Positions 37,041 through 44,192 of a DNA stretch of 64,000 nucleotides are shown one piece after another (positions within the stretch are counted from its first letter, which is position 1; every line of letters starts with the position of its first letter). Origin of the DNA: Cupriavidus neocaledonicus. GTDB taxonomy: Bacteria > Pseudomonadota > Gammaproteobacteria > Burkholderiales > Burkholderiaceae. Both the position numbers and the translations under genes were made by a program. A model generated the notes under the pieces. It searched no databases, was not told the DNA's origin, and saw only the letters and a program-made list of their open reading frames with translations. The stretch spans positions 62,001 to 126,000 of the forward strand of contig NZ_AQUR01000104.1 of the NCBI RefSeq assembly GCF_000372525.1, in the 5' to 3' direction.

Positions 37041-37418
37041 TCAGCTACGCGCGCACGCCTTGGCTTCGGCCTCGAGTTCCGTCGGCGTCAGCTGGGGAAA
37101 CCAGGTATCGGTCTTGCGCAATTCGAGCGCCGTGCCGTCGGCCTGTGCCGTCAGAGAGATCAGGTAGGCGTATTGATACTCACCGCTTGCCGCGCTCTGG
37201 CCGATGCGGATCTCGGTCTGGTTTTTGGCCGGCAACTGGACCAGCGTCGCCTCATCGCCCAGATTGTTGCGCAGGCATTTCGCGACCTCGGCCATCTTGA
37301 CCGGCGTAAACAGCCGCATCGGCGGGCGAGCGCGGACGTCCTTCTCCGAAGTGCCCGTGGCACACCCTGCCACCATGGTTGCCATTGCTGCGCCAATCAG
37401 TACCGTTCGAACCAACAT
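37041..37418 (-). CDS. Small lipoprotein of unknown function
   Basis: 125 residues from ATG 37418. MLVRTVLIGAAMATMVAGCATG is a type II signal with lipobox VAGC. The mature part has PMRLFTPVKMAEVAKCLRNN, EIRIGQSAASGEYQYAYLIS and a second Cys near the C-terminus. A longer in-frame reading to 37586 would run through the tRNA-like fragment and is rejected. It faces the 56-residue gene convergently. No named family recognised. Confidence 0.8.
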   Translation of the reverse strand: MLVRTVLIGAAMATMVAGCATGTSEKDVRARPPMRLFTPVKMAEVAKCLRNNLGDEATLVQLPAKNQTEIRIGQSAASGEYQYAYLISLTAQADGTALELRKTDTWFPQLTPTELEAEAKACARS

Positions 37419-37475
37419 ACCGCCCCCGGGGAATGCAAAACGGCGCCCTTGGAAGGCACCGTCCTGGAGAATGCT

Positions 37476-37512
37476 TGGGTTGGCTGGATGGGACTCGAGC
37501 CCACGACGACGG
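37476..37512 (-). other. tRNA-His 3' fragment, inverted relative to the intact gene
   Basis: Read on the minus strand, this 37-base stretch carries GTCGTCGTGGGCTCGAGTCC followed by CATCCAGCCAACCCA. It matches the 3' end of the tRNA-His gene (40374-40409) at 33 of 36 aligned bases with one inserted C: variable loop, complete T-arm, acceptor 3' strand and a CCCA end. No D-arm or matching 5' acceptor strand is present upstream, so it is a fragment, not a functional tRNA. Confidence 0.7.
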
Positions 37513-37640
37513 AAATTTGCCATCCCGGCGTCTATCGCCATTGACCCCCATGAAATCAACGCTTTTGGCTTCGCATTGTTCCGCACTGGCGCTGAAATCT
37601 CATAGCATTGGTGCAGGTTTTGCGGACGCCGGGCCGGATT

Positions 37641-37847
37641 CTAACCCGCGCGCGCGCCACGCGCCATCTCGTATTGGCGCAAAAATCGGGGCGAGCGCGA
37701 GCGCTCAGGAGCGCCTCGCATTGCCAGAGCCACCGCGGACTCGAGTTTGATATCCAGCCGCTCGCGGGCGGCGTACCACTGCGCCGGCGGACAGCAGCAG
37801 ACCTTGGCGCGGTAGCCTATACTCACGACTTCTCGCTGGCCCGCCAT
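37641..37847 (-). CDS. Possible small hypothetical protein, 68 residues
   Basis: Starts at ATG 37847 with AGGAA nine bases upstream (MAGQREVVSIGYRAKVCCCP). The first two thirds show the local codon bias; the Arg-rich end (APERSRSPRFLRQYEMARGA) is less convincing. Cys-Cys-Cys-Pro-Pro is notable. It lies between the tRNA-like fragment and dusA, antisense to nothing known. I do not recognise it, and it may be spurious. Confidence 0.38.
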   Translation of the reverse strand: MAGQREVVSIGYRAKVCCCPPAQWYAARERLDIKLESAVALAMRGAPERSRSPRFLRQYEMARGARAG

Positions 37848-37954
37848 GCATTGGGTTCCTGCCGGGGTGCGGTGAGGTGCATGTGTCACCGCACCTGTCC
37901 CAACTGCAGAGCCGACGCTGCCGCGTCCGGACCGCCTCCAATTGCTGTATTTCC

Positions 37955-38968
37955 ATGAACGTAAATCCCCGCCGCATTTCGGTTGCGCCGATGATGGACT
38001 GGACCGACCGTCATTGCCGCATGTTCCATCGCCAGCTCAGCCGCCACACCTGGCTGTATACCGAGATGGTGACCACCGGCGCGCTGCTGCATGGCGACGT
38101 GCCGCGCCACCTCGACTTCGACGCGGCCGAGCATCCGGTCGCGCTCCAGCTTGGCGGCAGCGAGCCGGCCGACCTTGCCATGGCGGCGAAGCTGGGCCAG
38201 CAGTGGGGCTATGCGGAAATCAACCTGAACTGCGGCTGCCCGTCCGAGCGGGTGCAGCGCGGCGCCTTCGGTGCCTGCCTGATGGCGGAGCCCGAGCTGG
38301 TGGCGGACTGCGTGAAGGCGATGCGCGATGCGGTGGCGCTCCCGGTGACCGTGAAGCATCGCATCGGCATCGACAAGATCGAGCACTACGATTTCGTTCG
38401 GGATTTTGTCGGCAAGGTCGCGCAGGCGGGTTGCGGCACGTTCATCGTCCATGCCCGCAATGCGATCCTGAAGGGCCTGAGCCCGAAGGAGAACCGCGAG
38501 ATTCCGCCGCTGCGCTATGAAGTGGCATACCAGCTCAAGCGCGAATTCCCGGAGCTCGAGATCCTGATCAACGGCGGCATCGCCAGCCATGACGACATCG
38601 CCGCCCATTTGCAGCACGTCGATGGCGTCATGATCGGGCGCGAGGCGTATCACCAGCCGTACATCCTGGCGGAAATGGACGCGCGCTTCTATGGCGATGC
38701 CAGTGCGCCGGTGCCGTCGCGGCTCGAGGTCGAGCTGGCGATACAGCGTTATATCAGCGACTTCGTCGAGCAAGGCGGATATATGGGTGCCGTGACACGG
38801 CACATGCTCGGCCTGCATCGTGGCGTCGCCGGCGGACGTGGCTGGCGCCGCGTGCTGTCCGATGCGAAGCGCATGCATGCGGCGCGCACGCGGGCCGACG
38901 TCGAGGCGCTGTTCGAAGAAGCGCGCACGCATCTGCGCCCGCACGCGCACGAGCCACTGGCCGCGTAA
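37955..38968 (+). CDS. dusA: tRNA-dihydrouridine synthase A
   Basis: 337 residues from ATG 37955. NPRRISVAPMMDWTDRHCRM is the DusA FMN-binding start, YAEINLNCGCPSERVQRGAF carries the catalytic cysteine in GCPS, KHRIGIDKIEHYDFVRDFV and LINGGIASHDDIAAHL continue the TIM barrel, and the helical C-terminal domain begins around QRYISDFVEQ. It reduces U20/U20a in tRNA D-loops. A longer in-frame reading to 37877 is cysteine- and arginine-rich and not family-like. dusA is known in other bacteria as an island integration site, but its 5' end here looks intact and no integrase follows. Confidence 0.96.
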   Translation: MNVNPRRISVAPMMDWTDRHCRMFHRQLSRHTWLYTEMVTTGALLHGDVPRHLDFDAAEHPVALQLGGSEPADLAMAAKLGQQWGYAEINLNCGCPSERVQRGAFGACLMAEPELVADCVKAMRDAVALPVTVKHRIGIDKIEHYDFVRDFVGKVAQAGCGTFIVHARNAILKGLSPKENREIPPLRYEVAYQLKREFPELEILINGGIASHDDIAAHLQHVDGVMIGREAYHQPYILAEMDARFYGDASAPVPSRLEVELAIQRYISDFVEQGGYMGAVTRHMLGLHRGVAGGRGWRRVLSDAKRMHAARTRADVEALFEEARTHLRPHAHEPLAA

Positions 38969-39030
38969 ACCGCACGGCCTCTCGCCATGCCGAGGCCGCG
39001 CTCTAACTTCGAATCGTGAAAATATGCATG

Positions 39031-39055
39031 GCGGCGCGCCGGTTCCGCGCGCCGC
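39031..39055. repeat. Perfect GC-rich inverted repeat
   Basis: GCGGCGCGC (39031-39039), loop CGGTTCC, GCGCGCCGC (39047-39055). CATG flanks both sides with one extra base on the right, so the stem could extend. No T-run follows, so it is not a classical terminator. Confidence 0.7.
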
Positions 39056-39112
39056 ACATGAGAGACCCGATCGCCCGGAAACCGGCGCCCGGAAAGGGAT
39101 TCCCCTAATTCG

Positions 39113-39203
39113 CTGAGGCAGGGCACTTTCTTACACTGTGCCTGCCCTCGAATACAGGGCTTTCTTCAACTGATTATTAGCCCGCTCCGGCGGGCTTTTT
39201 TTT
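39113..39203 (+). ncRNA. Candidate small RNA ending at an intrinsic terminator
   Basis: Three hairpins in series. GGCAGGGCAC (39117-39126) pairs with GTGCCTGCC (39138-39146) with one bulge. The alternative GCCCT (39144-39148) pairs with AGGGC (39156-39160) and overlaps the first stem by three bases, so the two may be mutually exclusive. GCCCGC (39180-39185) with GCGGGC (39190-39195) is followed by eight T. The 5' end and promoter are not evident. It could also be the far 3' end of the dusA transcript, whose stop is 210 bases upstream. Confidence 0.38.
39180..39203 (+). terminator. Intrinsic terminator downstream of dusA
   Basis: GCCCGC (39180-39185), TCCG loop, GCGGGC (39190-39195), then TTTTTTTT. 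Strong on the plus strand. Confidence 0.85.
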
Positions 39204-39341
39204 CGTCGGCGATCTCGCGCTTGCGGCATCGCTCTTCGTTTACCCGAATGGTGCATTGCCCGCATGGCAGCTACAGTGCAACGGCCTTCAGGGCATTTGA
39301 GATCGCTAAAGTTAAGAGTCCGCGCTGCGGACTCTTTTTTT
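39204..39341 (+). ncRNA. Candidate small RNA between tandem terminators
   Basis: A stretch of 138 bases between two plus-strand terminators with no credible gene. A second strong terminator would be unnecessary for dusA alone, which suggests an independent short transcript starting in this interval. No promoter could be assigned by eye. Confidence 0.3.
39316..39341 (+). terminator. Second intrinsic terminator downstream of dusA
   Basis: GAGTCCGC (39316-39323), loop GCT, GCGGACTC (39327-39334), then seven T. No annotated gene ends between this and the terminator at 39180-39203. Confidence 0.85.
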
Positions 39342-39450
39342 GCGCGCTCGCCCTGCACCACCTGGACGAACGGATTTGACCAGCCTTCCGGTCAAGCGTT
39401 CCATCGGTCACGCAAAAAAATCGATTCAACCGTTAGGCGCATCGCCACGT

Positions 39451-39606
39451 TTATCGCGTATGGCTGATGCCGATGTCGAGCGTGCCGTAAGTCGTGATGC
39501 TCGATTCCCTGCCGTCGGCACCGCCGCTCGCAGCGCATCCGCCGAGCAAGGCCGCCACTGCCGCAACGGCAAGAATCCTCGTCCTCCATCTACACTTGTC
39601 CTGCAT
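39451..39606 (-). CDS. Very small lipoprotein, 51 residues
   Basis: From ATG 39606, preceded by CAGGGAAC. MQDKCRWRTRILAVAAVAAL followed by LGGCAAS is a lipoprotein signal with lipobox LGGC. The mature peptide is about 28 residues and contains SSITTYGTLDIGISHTR at its end. The end resembles the beginning of a porin-like beta strand (TTYGTLDIG), which hints at a remnant of, or relative to, Gram-negative porin N-termini, but this is speculation. It has a leader with an attenuator-like hairpin. Confidence 0.68.
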   Translation of the reverse strand: MQDKCRWRTRILAVAAVAALLGGCAASGGADGRESSITTYGTLDIGISHTR

Positions 39607-39951
39607 GGCTGTTCCCTGCAATCGATCACGTCGGTTGGGCTCGCGCGTGGCCGGGAGGTTCCGTCGCACCCTGGTGCGGCATGGCAGCGTCGGTTGCCAA
39701 AGGGAAGGAAAAAGAGGCAGGCGGCCCATGGGGCGGGCCGCCTGACGGGAAGGTCGAGGGGGGTCAATGTCCCTCGGACTCGAGTATCGCTTCGGGCACG
39801 TGCCGCATGAACCCTGCAGAGGTAGGGGCTGTGCGCAGCATATTTGGCTGGCGGGTGTGGTCGGAAGTCATGTGGGACCCGTGATACGATTTCCGCACGC
39901 TCCCAGGCGAGATCAGGCATGGTATGCGGACCGTGCCGGCAGGGAGGCAGC
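39607..39951. other. Intergenic region, leader of the small lipoprotein
   Basis: 345 bases between the minus-strand small lipoprotein and the plus-strand gene at 39952. Apart from the hairpin at 39719-39743 I see no gene; open frames here are Arg/Pro-rich and lack ribosome sites. It must contain promoters for both divergent genes, but none is convincing by eye. Confidence 0.55.
39708..39743 (-). terminator. Attenuator-like hairpin upstream of the small lipoprotein
   Basis: AGGCGGCCC (39719-39727), loop ATGGGGC, GGGCCGCCT (39735-39743). On the minus strand the stem is followed by CTTTTTCC. No minus-strand gene ends just upstream, so it may be a leader terminator about 110 bases before the lipoprotein ATG, or the end of a short RNA. 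Confidence 0.5.
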
Positions 39952-40230
39952 ATGGACAAAGACAACGTGGAAAAAGAAGCGCCGTTTGGCGTCGTCTATG
40001 AAGACTTCAGGGTGATCTGGGTGGCCGAGCAGCTCCAGGATGGCAAATGGACCGCGCGCTACTGCTGGCACCCCGGCACCTCGGAAGCCGCGGGCAAGGC
40101 GTTGCAGGAAGCCGTGCTGAACGGGAAGTCGCGCCGGCTGCTGGGCCAGTTCGATACCGAAGCCGAGACCATCGCGGCGATCAAGCAGGCGGTGCTGCTC
40201 GAGGCCAAGTGGAGCCCGTCCCGGTCCTGA
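39952..40230 (+). CDS. Hypothetical protein, 92 residues
   Basis: MDKDNVEKEAPFGVVYEDFR starts after AGGGAGG at 39952. The protein is acidic and soluble-looking, with a beta-rich centre (FRVIWVAEQLQDGKWTARYC, WHPGTSEAAGKALQEAVLNG) and a helical end (DTEAETIAAIKQAVLLEAKW). Codon bias matches real genes in the window. I do not recognise the family. It precedes tRNA-His on the same strand by about 100 bases. Confidence 0.78.
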   Translation: MDKDNVEKEAPFGVVYEDFRVIWVAEQLQDGKWTARYCWHPGTSEAAGKALQEAVLNGKSRRLLGQFDTEAETIAAIKQAVLLEAKWSPSRS

Positions 40231-40332
40231 GCAGTATCCCGCAAATTTTTTTGTGCGGGATACTAGCCATCTCGAAAATCTGTTTGTATAATCTTGTTTT
40301 TCGTCGATCAGCGCTTCGCTGATGACCTCTAC

Positions 40333-40409
40333 GGTGGCTGTAGCTCAGTTGGTAGAGTCCAGGATTGTGATTCCTGTCGTCGTGGGTTCGAGTCCCATCA
40401 GCCACCCCA
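40333..40409 (+). tRNA. tRNA-His (GTG anticodon)
   Basis: Complete cloverleaf: acceptor GTGGCTG/CAGCCAC, D-arm GCTCAGTTGGTAGAGT, anticodon stem CAGGA/TCCTG around TTGTGAT (anticodon GTG at 40367-40369), T-arm GTGGG/CCCAT with TTCGAGT. The extra G at 40333 (G-1) opposite C73 at 40406 is the identity element of histidine tRNA. The 3' CCA (40407-40409) is encoded. Confidence 0.98.
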
Positions 40410-40420
40410 AAATTCCCTGC

Positions 40421-40449
40421 AAAACGGCGCCTGATTCAGGCGCCGTTTT
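40421..40449. terminator. Bidirectional terminator after tRNA-His
   Basis: AAAACGGCGCCTG (40421-40433), loop ATT, CAGGCGCCGTTTT (40437-40449). A-run before and T-run after allow termination of tRNA-His on the plus strand and of the FMN reductase gene on the minus strand. Confidence 0.92.
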
Positions 40450-40492
40450 GCTTTCTGCTCACGGTGTTCGGCAGCTGGCGCTGCGCGCCTCC

Positions 40493-41053
40493 TCAGCGCG
40501 GCGCGTTGCGCTCGATCCAGCCGGCAAACGTGTTCAAGAACTTGCCAAGGAAGCCCTTGGTCGACTCGTTGCCAATCCCGCCCTGCTCGTCGAACAGCTT
40601 GTCGACGCCGCTGATATACGCCTCGGGCTGCTGCAGGATGGGTATGTTCAGGAACACCAGTGACTGCCGCAGATGGTGGTTGGCACCGAAGCCGCCGATG
40701 GCGCCCGGCGATGCGCTGACGATGGCACCGGGCTTGCCGTCCCAGACGCTGCTGCCATAGGGGCGCGAACCCACGTCGATGGCGTTCTTCAGCGGCGCCG
40801 GGACCGAGCGGTTGTATTCGGGCGTGACGAACAGCACGGCGTCGGCGCGGCGGATACGGTCGCGGAATGCAGTCCAGGCCTGGGTCGGCTTGTCGTCGAG
40901 ATCCTGGTTGTACAGCTCCAGGCCGCCGATCTCGACGATTTCCAGCTTCAGCTGCGCTGGCGCCAGCGCGATCAGCGCCTTGGCCAGCTTGCGGTTGTAT
41001 GACTCCTTGCGCAGGCTTCCCACCAGTACAACGACATCACGAGGATCACTCAT
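40493..41053 (-). CDS. NADPH-dependent FMN reductase/quinone reductase family protein
   Basis: 186 residues. VVVLVGSLRKESYNRKLAKA is the flavodoxin-like phosphate loop, VTPEYNRSVPAPLKNAIDVG is the conserved flavin motif, and KPGAIVSASPGAIGGFGANH follows. This is the ChrR/YieF-type azoreductase and quinone reductase branch, which reduces quinones, chromate or azo dyes with NAD(P)H. AAAGGAG precedes ATG 41053. It is distinct from ssuE at the left edge. Confidence 0.92.
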   Translation of the reverse strand: MSDPRDVVVLVGSLRKESYNRKLAKALIALAPAQLKLEIVEIGGLELYNQDLDDKPTQAWTAFRDRIRRADAVLFVTPEYNRSVPAPLKNAIDVGSRPYGSSVWDGKPGAIVSASPGAIGGFGANHHLRQSLVFLNIPILQQPEAYISGVDKLFDEQGGIGNESTKGFLGKFLNTFAGWIERNAPR

Positions 41054-41181
41054 TGCGGCTCCTTTGACGGTGTGGACGGAATGGCACAGGCGGCGCCCGC
41101 GCCCGGCATGGCCGTGCGCGGGCACCAGACCCTGCCCGTCACTCTACCCGAGTCGGCGCCGGCGCGTTCCGTGCAGCGATG

Positions 41182-42270
41182 TCAGGCGTGCTTGCCCAGT
41201 GCCGCCAGCGGGTGTTCCTCCTGGCGCCACGGGCTGTCGAAGAACGACAGCGCCTTCTCGCGGCTGACTTCGTCGAGCCGCGCGTATTGCCAGCGCGGCT
41301 TGTGGTCCTTGTCGACCGCCAGCGCGCGGATGCCTTCGACGCCGTCGCCCTTGCGGAACACGTAGTACATCATGTCGAGCTCCATGCGCAGCTCGTCTTC
41401 CAGCGCCATGCTGCGCGCGCGGCGGATCTGCTCGAGCGTCACGCACAGCATCAGCGGCGAACGGCTGCGCAGCATGGCGGCGGTCTGCGCGGCCCAGTCG
41501 CCGGGGGCGTCGCTGACGGCGGCAAGGATGTCCAGCGCGGTGTTGCCGGCGAACAGCTGGTCGATCTGCGCCGACAGCCCGGCCAGCGTGCTTTGCGCCG
41601 GCACGCAATCCGCGCGGTGCGGTGCCGTGAAGGTATCGATATGCGCCAGCACCGCAGCGCCGCTGGCGAACTGCCGCGCGCGCAGCGAATCGATCAGTTC
41701 CGCGAGGCGGTTGCCCGGCAGGTAGGCGTCGGCCAGGCCGGCATACAAGGCATCGGCGGCGTGGATCACGGTGCCGGTCAGGCCCAGGTATTCGCCGATG
41801 CGCCCTGGGGTGCGCGCCAGGAACCAGCCACCGCCCACATCCGGGAACAGGCCGATATTGGTTTCGGGCATGGCCATCCTGGTGCGGTCGGTGACCAGCC
41901 GCAGCCGCGCGCCCTGCGAGATGCCCATGCCGCCGCCCATCACCACGCCGTCCATCAGCGCGATATAGGGCTTGGCGTAGCGGTGGATCAGGAAATTGAG
42001 CGCGTATTCCTCGACGAAGAACTGGTCGAGCAGCGGATCGCCCGCATGCGCGGCCTGGTGGAAATAGCGGATATCGCCGCCGGCGCAAAACGCCTTGCCG
42101 CCGGCACCGGCCACCACCACGGCGGCGACCTCGGGCGCGGCGGCCCAGTCCTGCAGTGCCTGCGTGATGGCGCGGATCATGTCCAGCGACAGCGCGTTGA
42201 GCGCCTGCGGCCGGTTCAGCGTCAGGTAGCCGATGCCTCCGCGGACCTCGGTCGTGACGAATTCAGTCAT
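41182..42270 (-). CDS. 3-hydroxyisobutyryl-CoA hydrolase (enoyl-CoA hydratase/isomerase family)
   Basis: 362 residues from ATG 42270, preceded by GGAGGAG. VRGGIGYLTLNRPQALNALS, GGKAFCAGGDIRYFHQ (oxyanion loop), MDGVVMGGGMGISQGARLRL and AMPETNIGLFPDVGGGWFLA (catalytic Glu) identify the HIBYL-CoA hydrolase branch rather than a standard hydratase; the C-terminal extension ending SPWRQEEHPLAALGKHA is also typical. It acts in valine breakdown, releasing 3-hydroxyisobutyrate. No other valine genes are adjacent. Confidence 0.93.
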   Translation of the reverse strand: MTEFVTTEVRGGIGYLTLNRPQALNALSLDMIRAITQALQDWAAAPEVAAVVVAGAGGKAFCAGGDIRYFHQAAHAGDPLLDQFFVEEYALNFLIHRYAKPYIALMDGVVMGGGMGISQGARLRLVTDRTRMAMPETNIGLFPDVGGGWFLARTPGRIGEYLGLTGTVIHAADALYAGLADAYLPGNRLAELIDSLRARQFASGAAVLAHIDTFTAPHRADCVPAQSTLAGLSAQIDQLFAGNTALDILAAVSDAPGDWAAQTAAMLRSRSPLMLCVTLEQIRRARSMALEDELRMELDMMYYVFRKGDGVEGIRALAVDKDHKPRWQYARLDEVSREKALSFFDSPWRQEEHPLAALGKHA

Positions 42271-42375
42271 GTCGTACTCCTCCAATGCAACTGGCAATTT
42301 TACGCCAGTCACCTTGGCCAGCGCACCCGCGTGGGCAGCTTGCGACGCATGCAGCCGGGCCTGCGCCCCGCCCGC

Positions 42376-43956
42376 TCAGGCCAGCCGGAACGTCGCCACC
42401 AGCGAGGTGAGCCGCTGCGCCTGCTCTTCCAGCGACGCCGCGGCAGCCGCGGCCTGCTCCACCAGCGCCGCGTTCTGCTGCGTCATGCTGTCCATCTGCG
42501 ACACCGCCACATTGACCTGCTCGATGCCGTTGGACTGCTCGTCCGAGGCCGCGCTGATATCGCCGATGATGGCGCTGACGCGCTGCACCGCGTCGACGAT
42601 GTCCTGCATCGCGCGTCCCGCCTCGTCGACCAGCCCCGAGCCTTCCCGCACATTGGCGACGGACGCGCCGATCAGCGCGCGGATTTCCTTGGAGGCGCCG
42701 GCGCAGCGCTGCGCCAGGTCGCGCACGTCGCCCGCCACCACGGCAAAGCCACGGCCATGCTCGCCGGCACGCGCCGCTTCCACCGCTGCGTTCAGCGCCA
42801 GGATATTGGTCTGGAACGCAATCTTCTCGATCACGTCGATGATGTCGACGATCTTGCCCGAGCTGGCGTCGATAGACTGCATGGTATTGACCACGCGCAG
42901 CACCGCGTCGCTGCCGCGGCCGGCCAGGGTGGCGGCATCGCTGGCGAGCGCACGCGCCTCGCGTGCGCTGTCGGCATTCTGGCGCACGGTGCTGGTCAGT
43001 TCTTCCATGCTCGATGCGGTTTCCTCCAGCGACGCCGCCTGCTGCTCGGTGCGCTGCGACAAGTCGGCGTTGCCGCTGGCAATCTGCTTGCTGGCCGCGG
43101 CGATCGAGTCGGCACCGCCGCGCACATCGCCCACCATTGCCACCAGGCTGGCCTGCATCCGGCCCAGCATGCCGAGCATGCGCGCGGTCTCGTTGCGCGC
43201 CGCTTCATCGGCCAGCGCTTCGCCGGCCCGCACTTCGCCGCCGGCGGCGGCAACGCTCAGGTCACCGCCGGCAATCCTTTCGAAGCGCGCAATCGCCGTA
43301 TCCAGCGGCCGCACGATGGAACGGCGCAGGCGCCATGCCACCACGGTGCTGAACACCAGTCCCGCTGCCAGCACGCACACGGACAGCGTGAACAAGTTGC
43401 GGTAGCGCTGCTGCGAGGCCTCGTAGACCTGCCTGGCGCTGGCCACCTGCAGCTTGTTCAGCTCGGCGTTGACGGCGGTGAAGGCGATATCGAGCTGCGG
43501 AATGGTTTCCAGCACCGCCTTCATCACGCCGTCGCGATCGCCGGCATGCAGTGCGGCGATCATGGGCGCGACACCCTGCCGGAACAGCGCATCGCGCTTG
43601 GCGGTCACGTCTTCGACCACCTTCGCTTCGTCGGCCGAACGCGGCAGCGCGAGATAGGCCTTCCAGGCCTGCTCGGAATCGCGCGCAAAGCCTTGCGCGG
43701 TCGCGGCGCGCGCCTTGGCGTCGGCCGGATCGGCGGCAAAGGTGGCCTGGTCCAGCAGCACGCGCACCAGCAACTGGTTCGAACGGGCCTCGGCCAGGTG
43801 GACCGCGGCCGACAGCTGCTGCTCGTAGATCTGGTGCGTGGCCTCGTTGCTGCGCGACATGCCGAGCCAGCCGACGGCAGCGACAATCAGCAACAACAAA
43901 TTGGTGGCGATCGTGAGGAACCACAATCTGGCGCCGATAGTCGTGTTCTTGAACAT
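42376..43956 (-). CDS. Methyl-accepting chemotaxis protein (Tar/Tsr topology)
   Basis: 526 residues. TM1 is about 9-31 (LWFLTIATNLLLLIVAAVGW), a periplasmic four-helix-like sensor spans about 32-190, TM2 is about 190-212 (LFTLSVCVLAAGLVFSTVVA), HAMP follows (RSIVRPLDTAIARFERIAGG), then the signalling hairpin with EKIAFQTNILALNAAVEAAR and AGEHGRGFAVVAGDVRDLAQ. The tail ends LTSLVATFRLA with no NWETF-type CheR/CheB pentapeptide. Ligand unknown; no chemotaxis genes adjacent. Confidence 0.95.
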   Translation of the reverse strand: MFKNTTIGARLWFLTIATNLLLLIVAAVGWLGMSRSNEATHQIYEQQLSAAVHLAEARSNQLLVRVLLDQATFAADPADAKARAATAQGFARDSEQAWKAYLALPRSADEAKVVEDVTAKRDALFRQGVAPMIAALHAGDRDGVMKAVLETIPQLDIAFTAVNAELNKLQVASARQVYEASQQRYRNLFTLSVCVLAAGLVFSTVVAWRLRRSIVRPLDTAIARFERIAGGDLSVAAAGGEVRAGEALADEAARNETARMLGMLGRMQASLVAMVGDVRGGADSIAAASKQIASGNADLSQRTEQQAASLEETASSMEELTSTVRQNADSAREARALASDAATLAGRGSDAVLRVVNTMQSIDASSGKIVDIIDVIEKIAFQTNILALNAAVEAARAGEHGRGFAVVAGDVRDLAQRCAGASKEIRALIGASVANVREGSGLVDEAGRAMQDIVDAVQRVSAIIGDISAASDEQSNGIEQVNVAVSQMDSMTQQNAALVEQAAAAAASLEEQAQRLTSLVATFRLA

Positions 43957-44153
43957 GGATGAGGCTCCGGGAGGGATGAGGAAACTGGAACGAAGGCGGC
44001 GCGCCGCGCCGCTGCCCTGTCCAACTACGGCGCCGGCGCCGCATCCTTTACCCGTATTGACGGCCTTCCCATGCGTGACAGAACTGCGCGGCAGTACATC
44101 ATTCCCTCACGTGGCGAATGCTGCGCGCACAGCGCCGTTTGGAGGAAGCCCTC

Positions 44154-44192
44154 GTGGCAAATTCATGGCAAACGGGCAAACTGCCGGGATGA
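44154..44192 (+). CDS. Possible 12-codon leader peptide
   Basis: A GTG at 44154 lies seven bases after GGAGGA and opens the frame VANSWQTGKLPG, which ends in TGA at 44190-44192. That stop overlaps the ATG of the next gene (ATGA). It could couple translation to the desaturase-family gene, or be fortuitous. Confidence 0.3.
   Translation: MANSWQTGKLPG

Larger units (their letters stand above)
38969..39450. other. Gene-poor, hairpin-rich stretch downstream of dusA
   Basis: Nearly 500 bases with no credible gene on either strand. It holds a hairpin just after dusA (CGGCCTC/GAGGCCG, about 38977-39000), a strong GCGGCGCGC/GCGCGCCGC hairpin (39031-39055), two further hairpins at 39117-39160 and two plus-strand intrinsic terminators (39180-39203 and 39316-39341). 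The repeated terminators without genes suggest small RNA units. Confidence 0.6.

Noticed and set aside
38969..39341. 6S RNA, tmRNA or SRP RNA in the dusA-tRNA-His gap
   Set aside because: None of the hallmark sequences or the expected size and bubble structure could be found; the candidates are left unnamed.
40181..40405. Small frame antisense to tRNA-His giving MADGTRTHD
   Set aside because: A classic artefact of reading a tRNA gene backwards.
37041..40409. Prophage or genomic island around dusA and tRNA-His
   Set aside because: No integrase, phage or transfer gene is present, and the tRNA fragment is inverted, so no intact island boundaries can be drawn.
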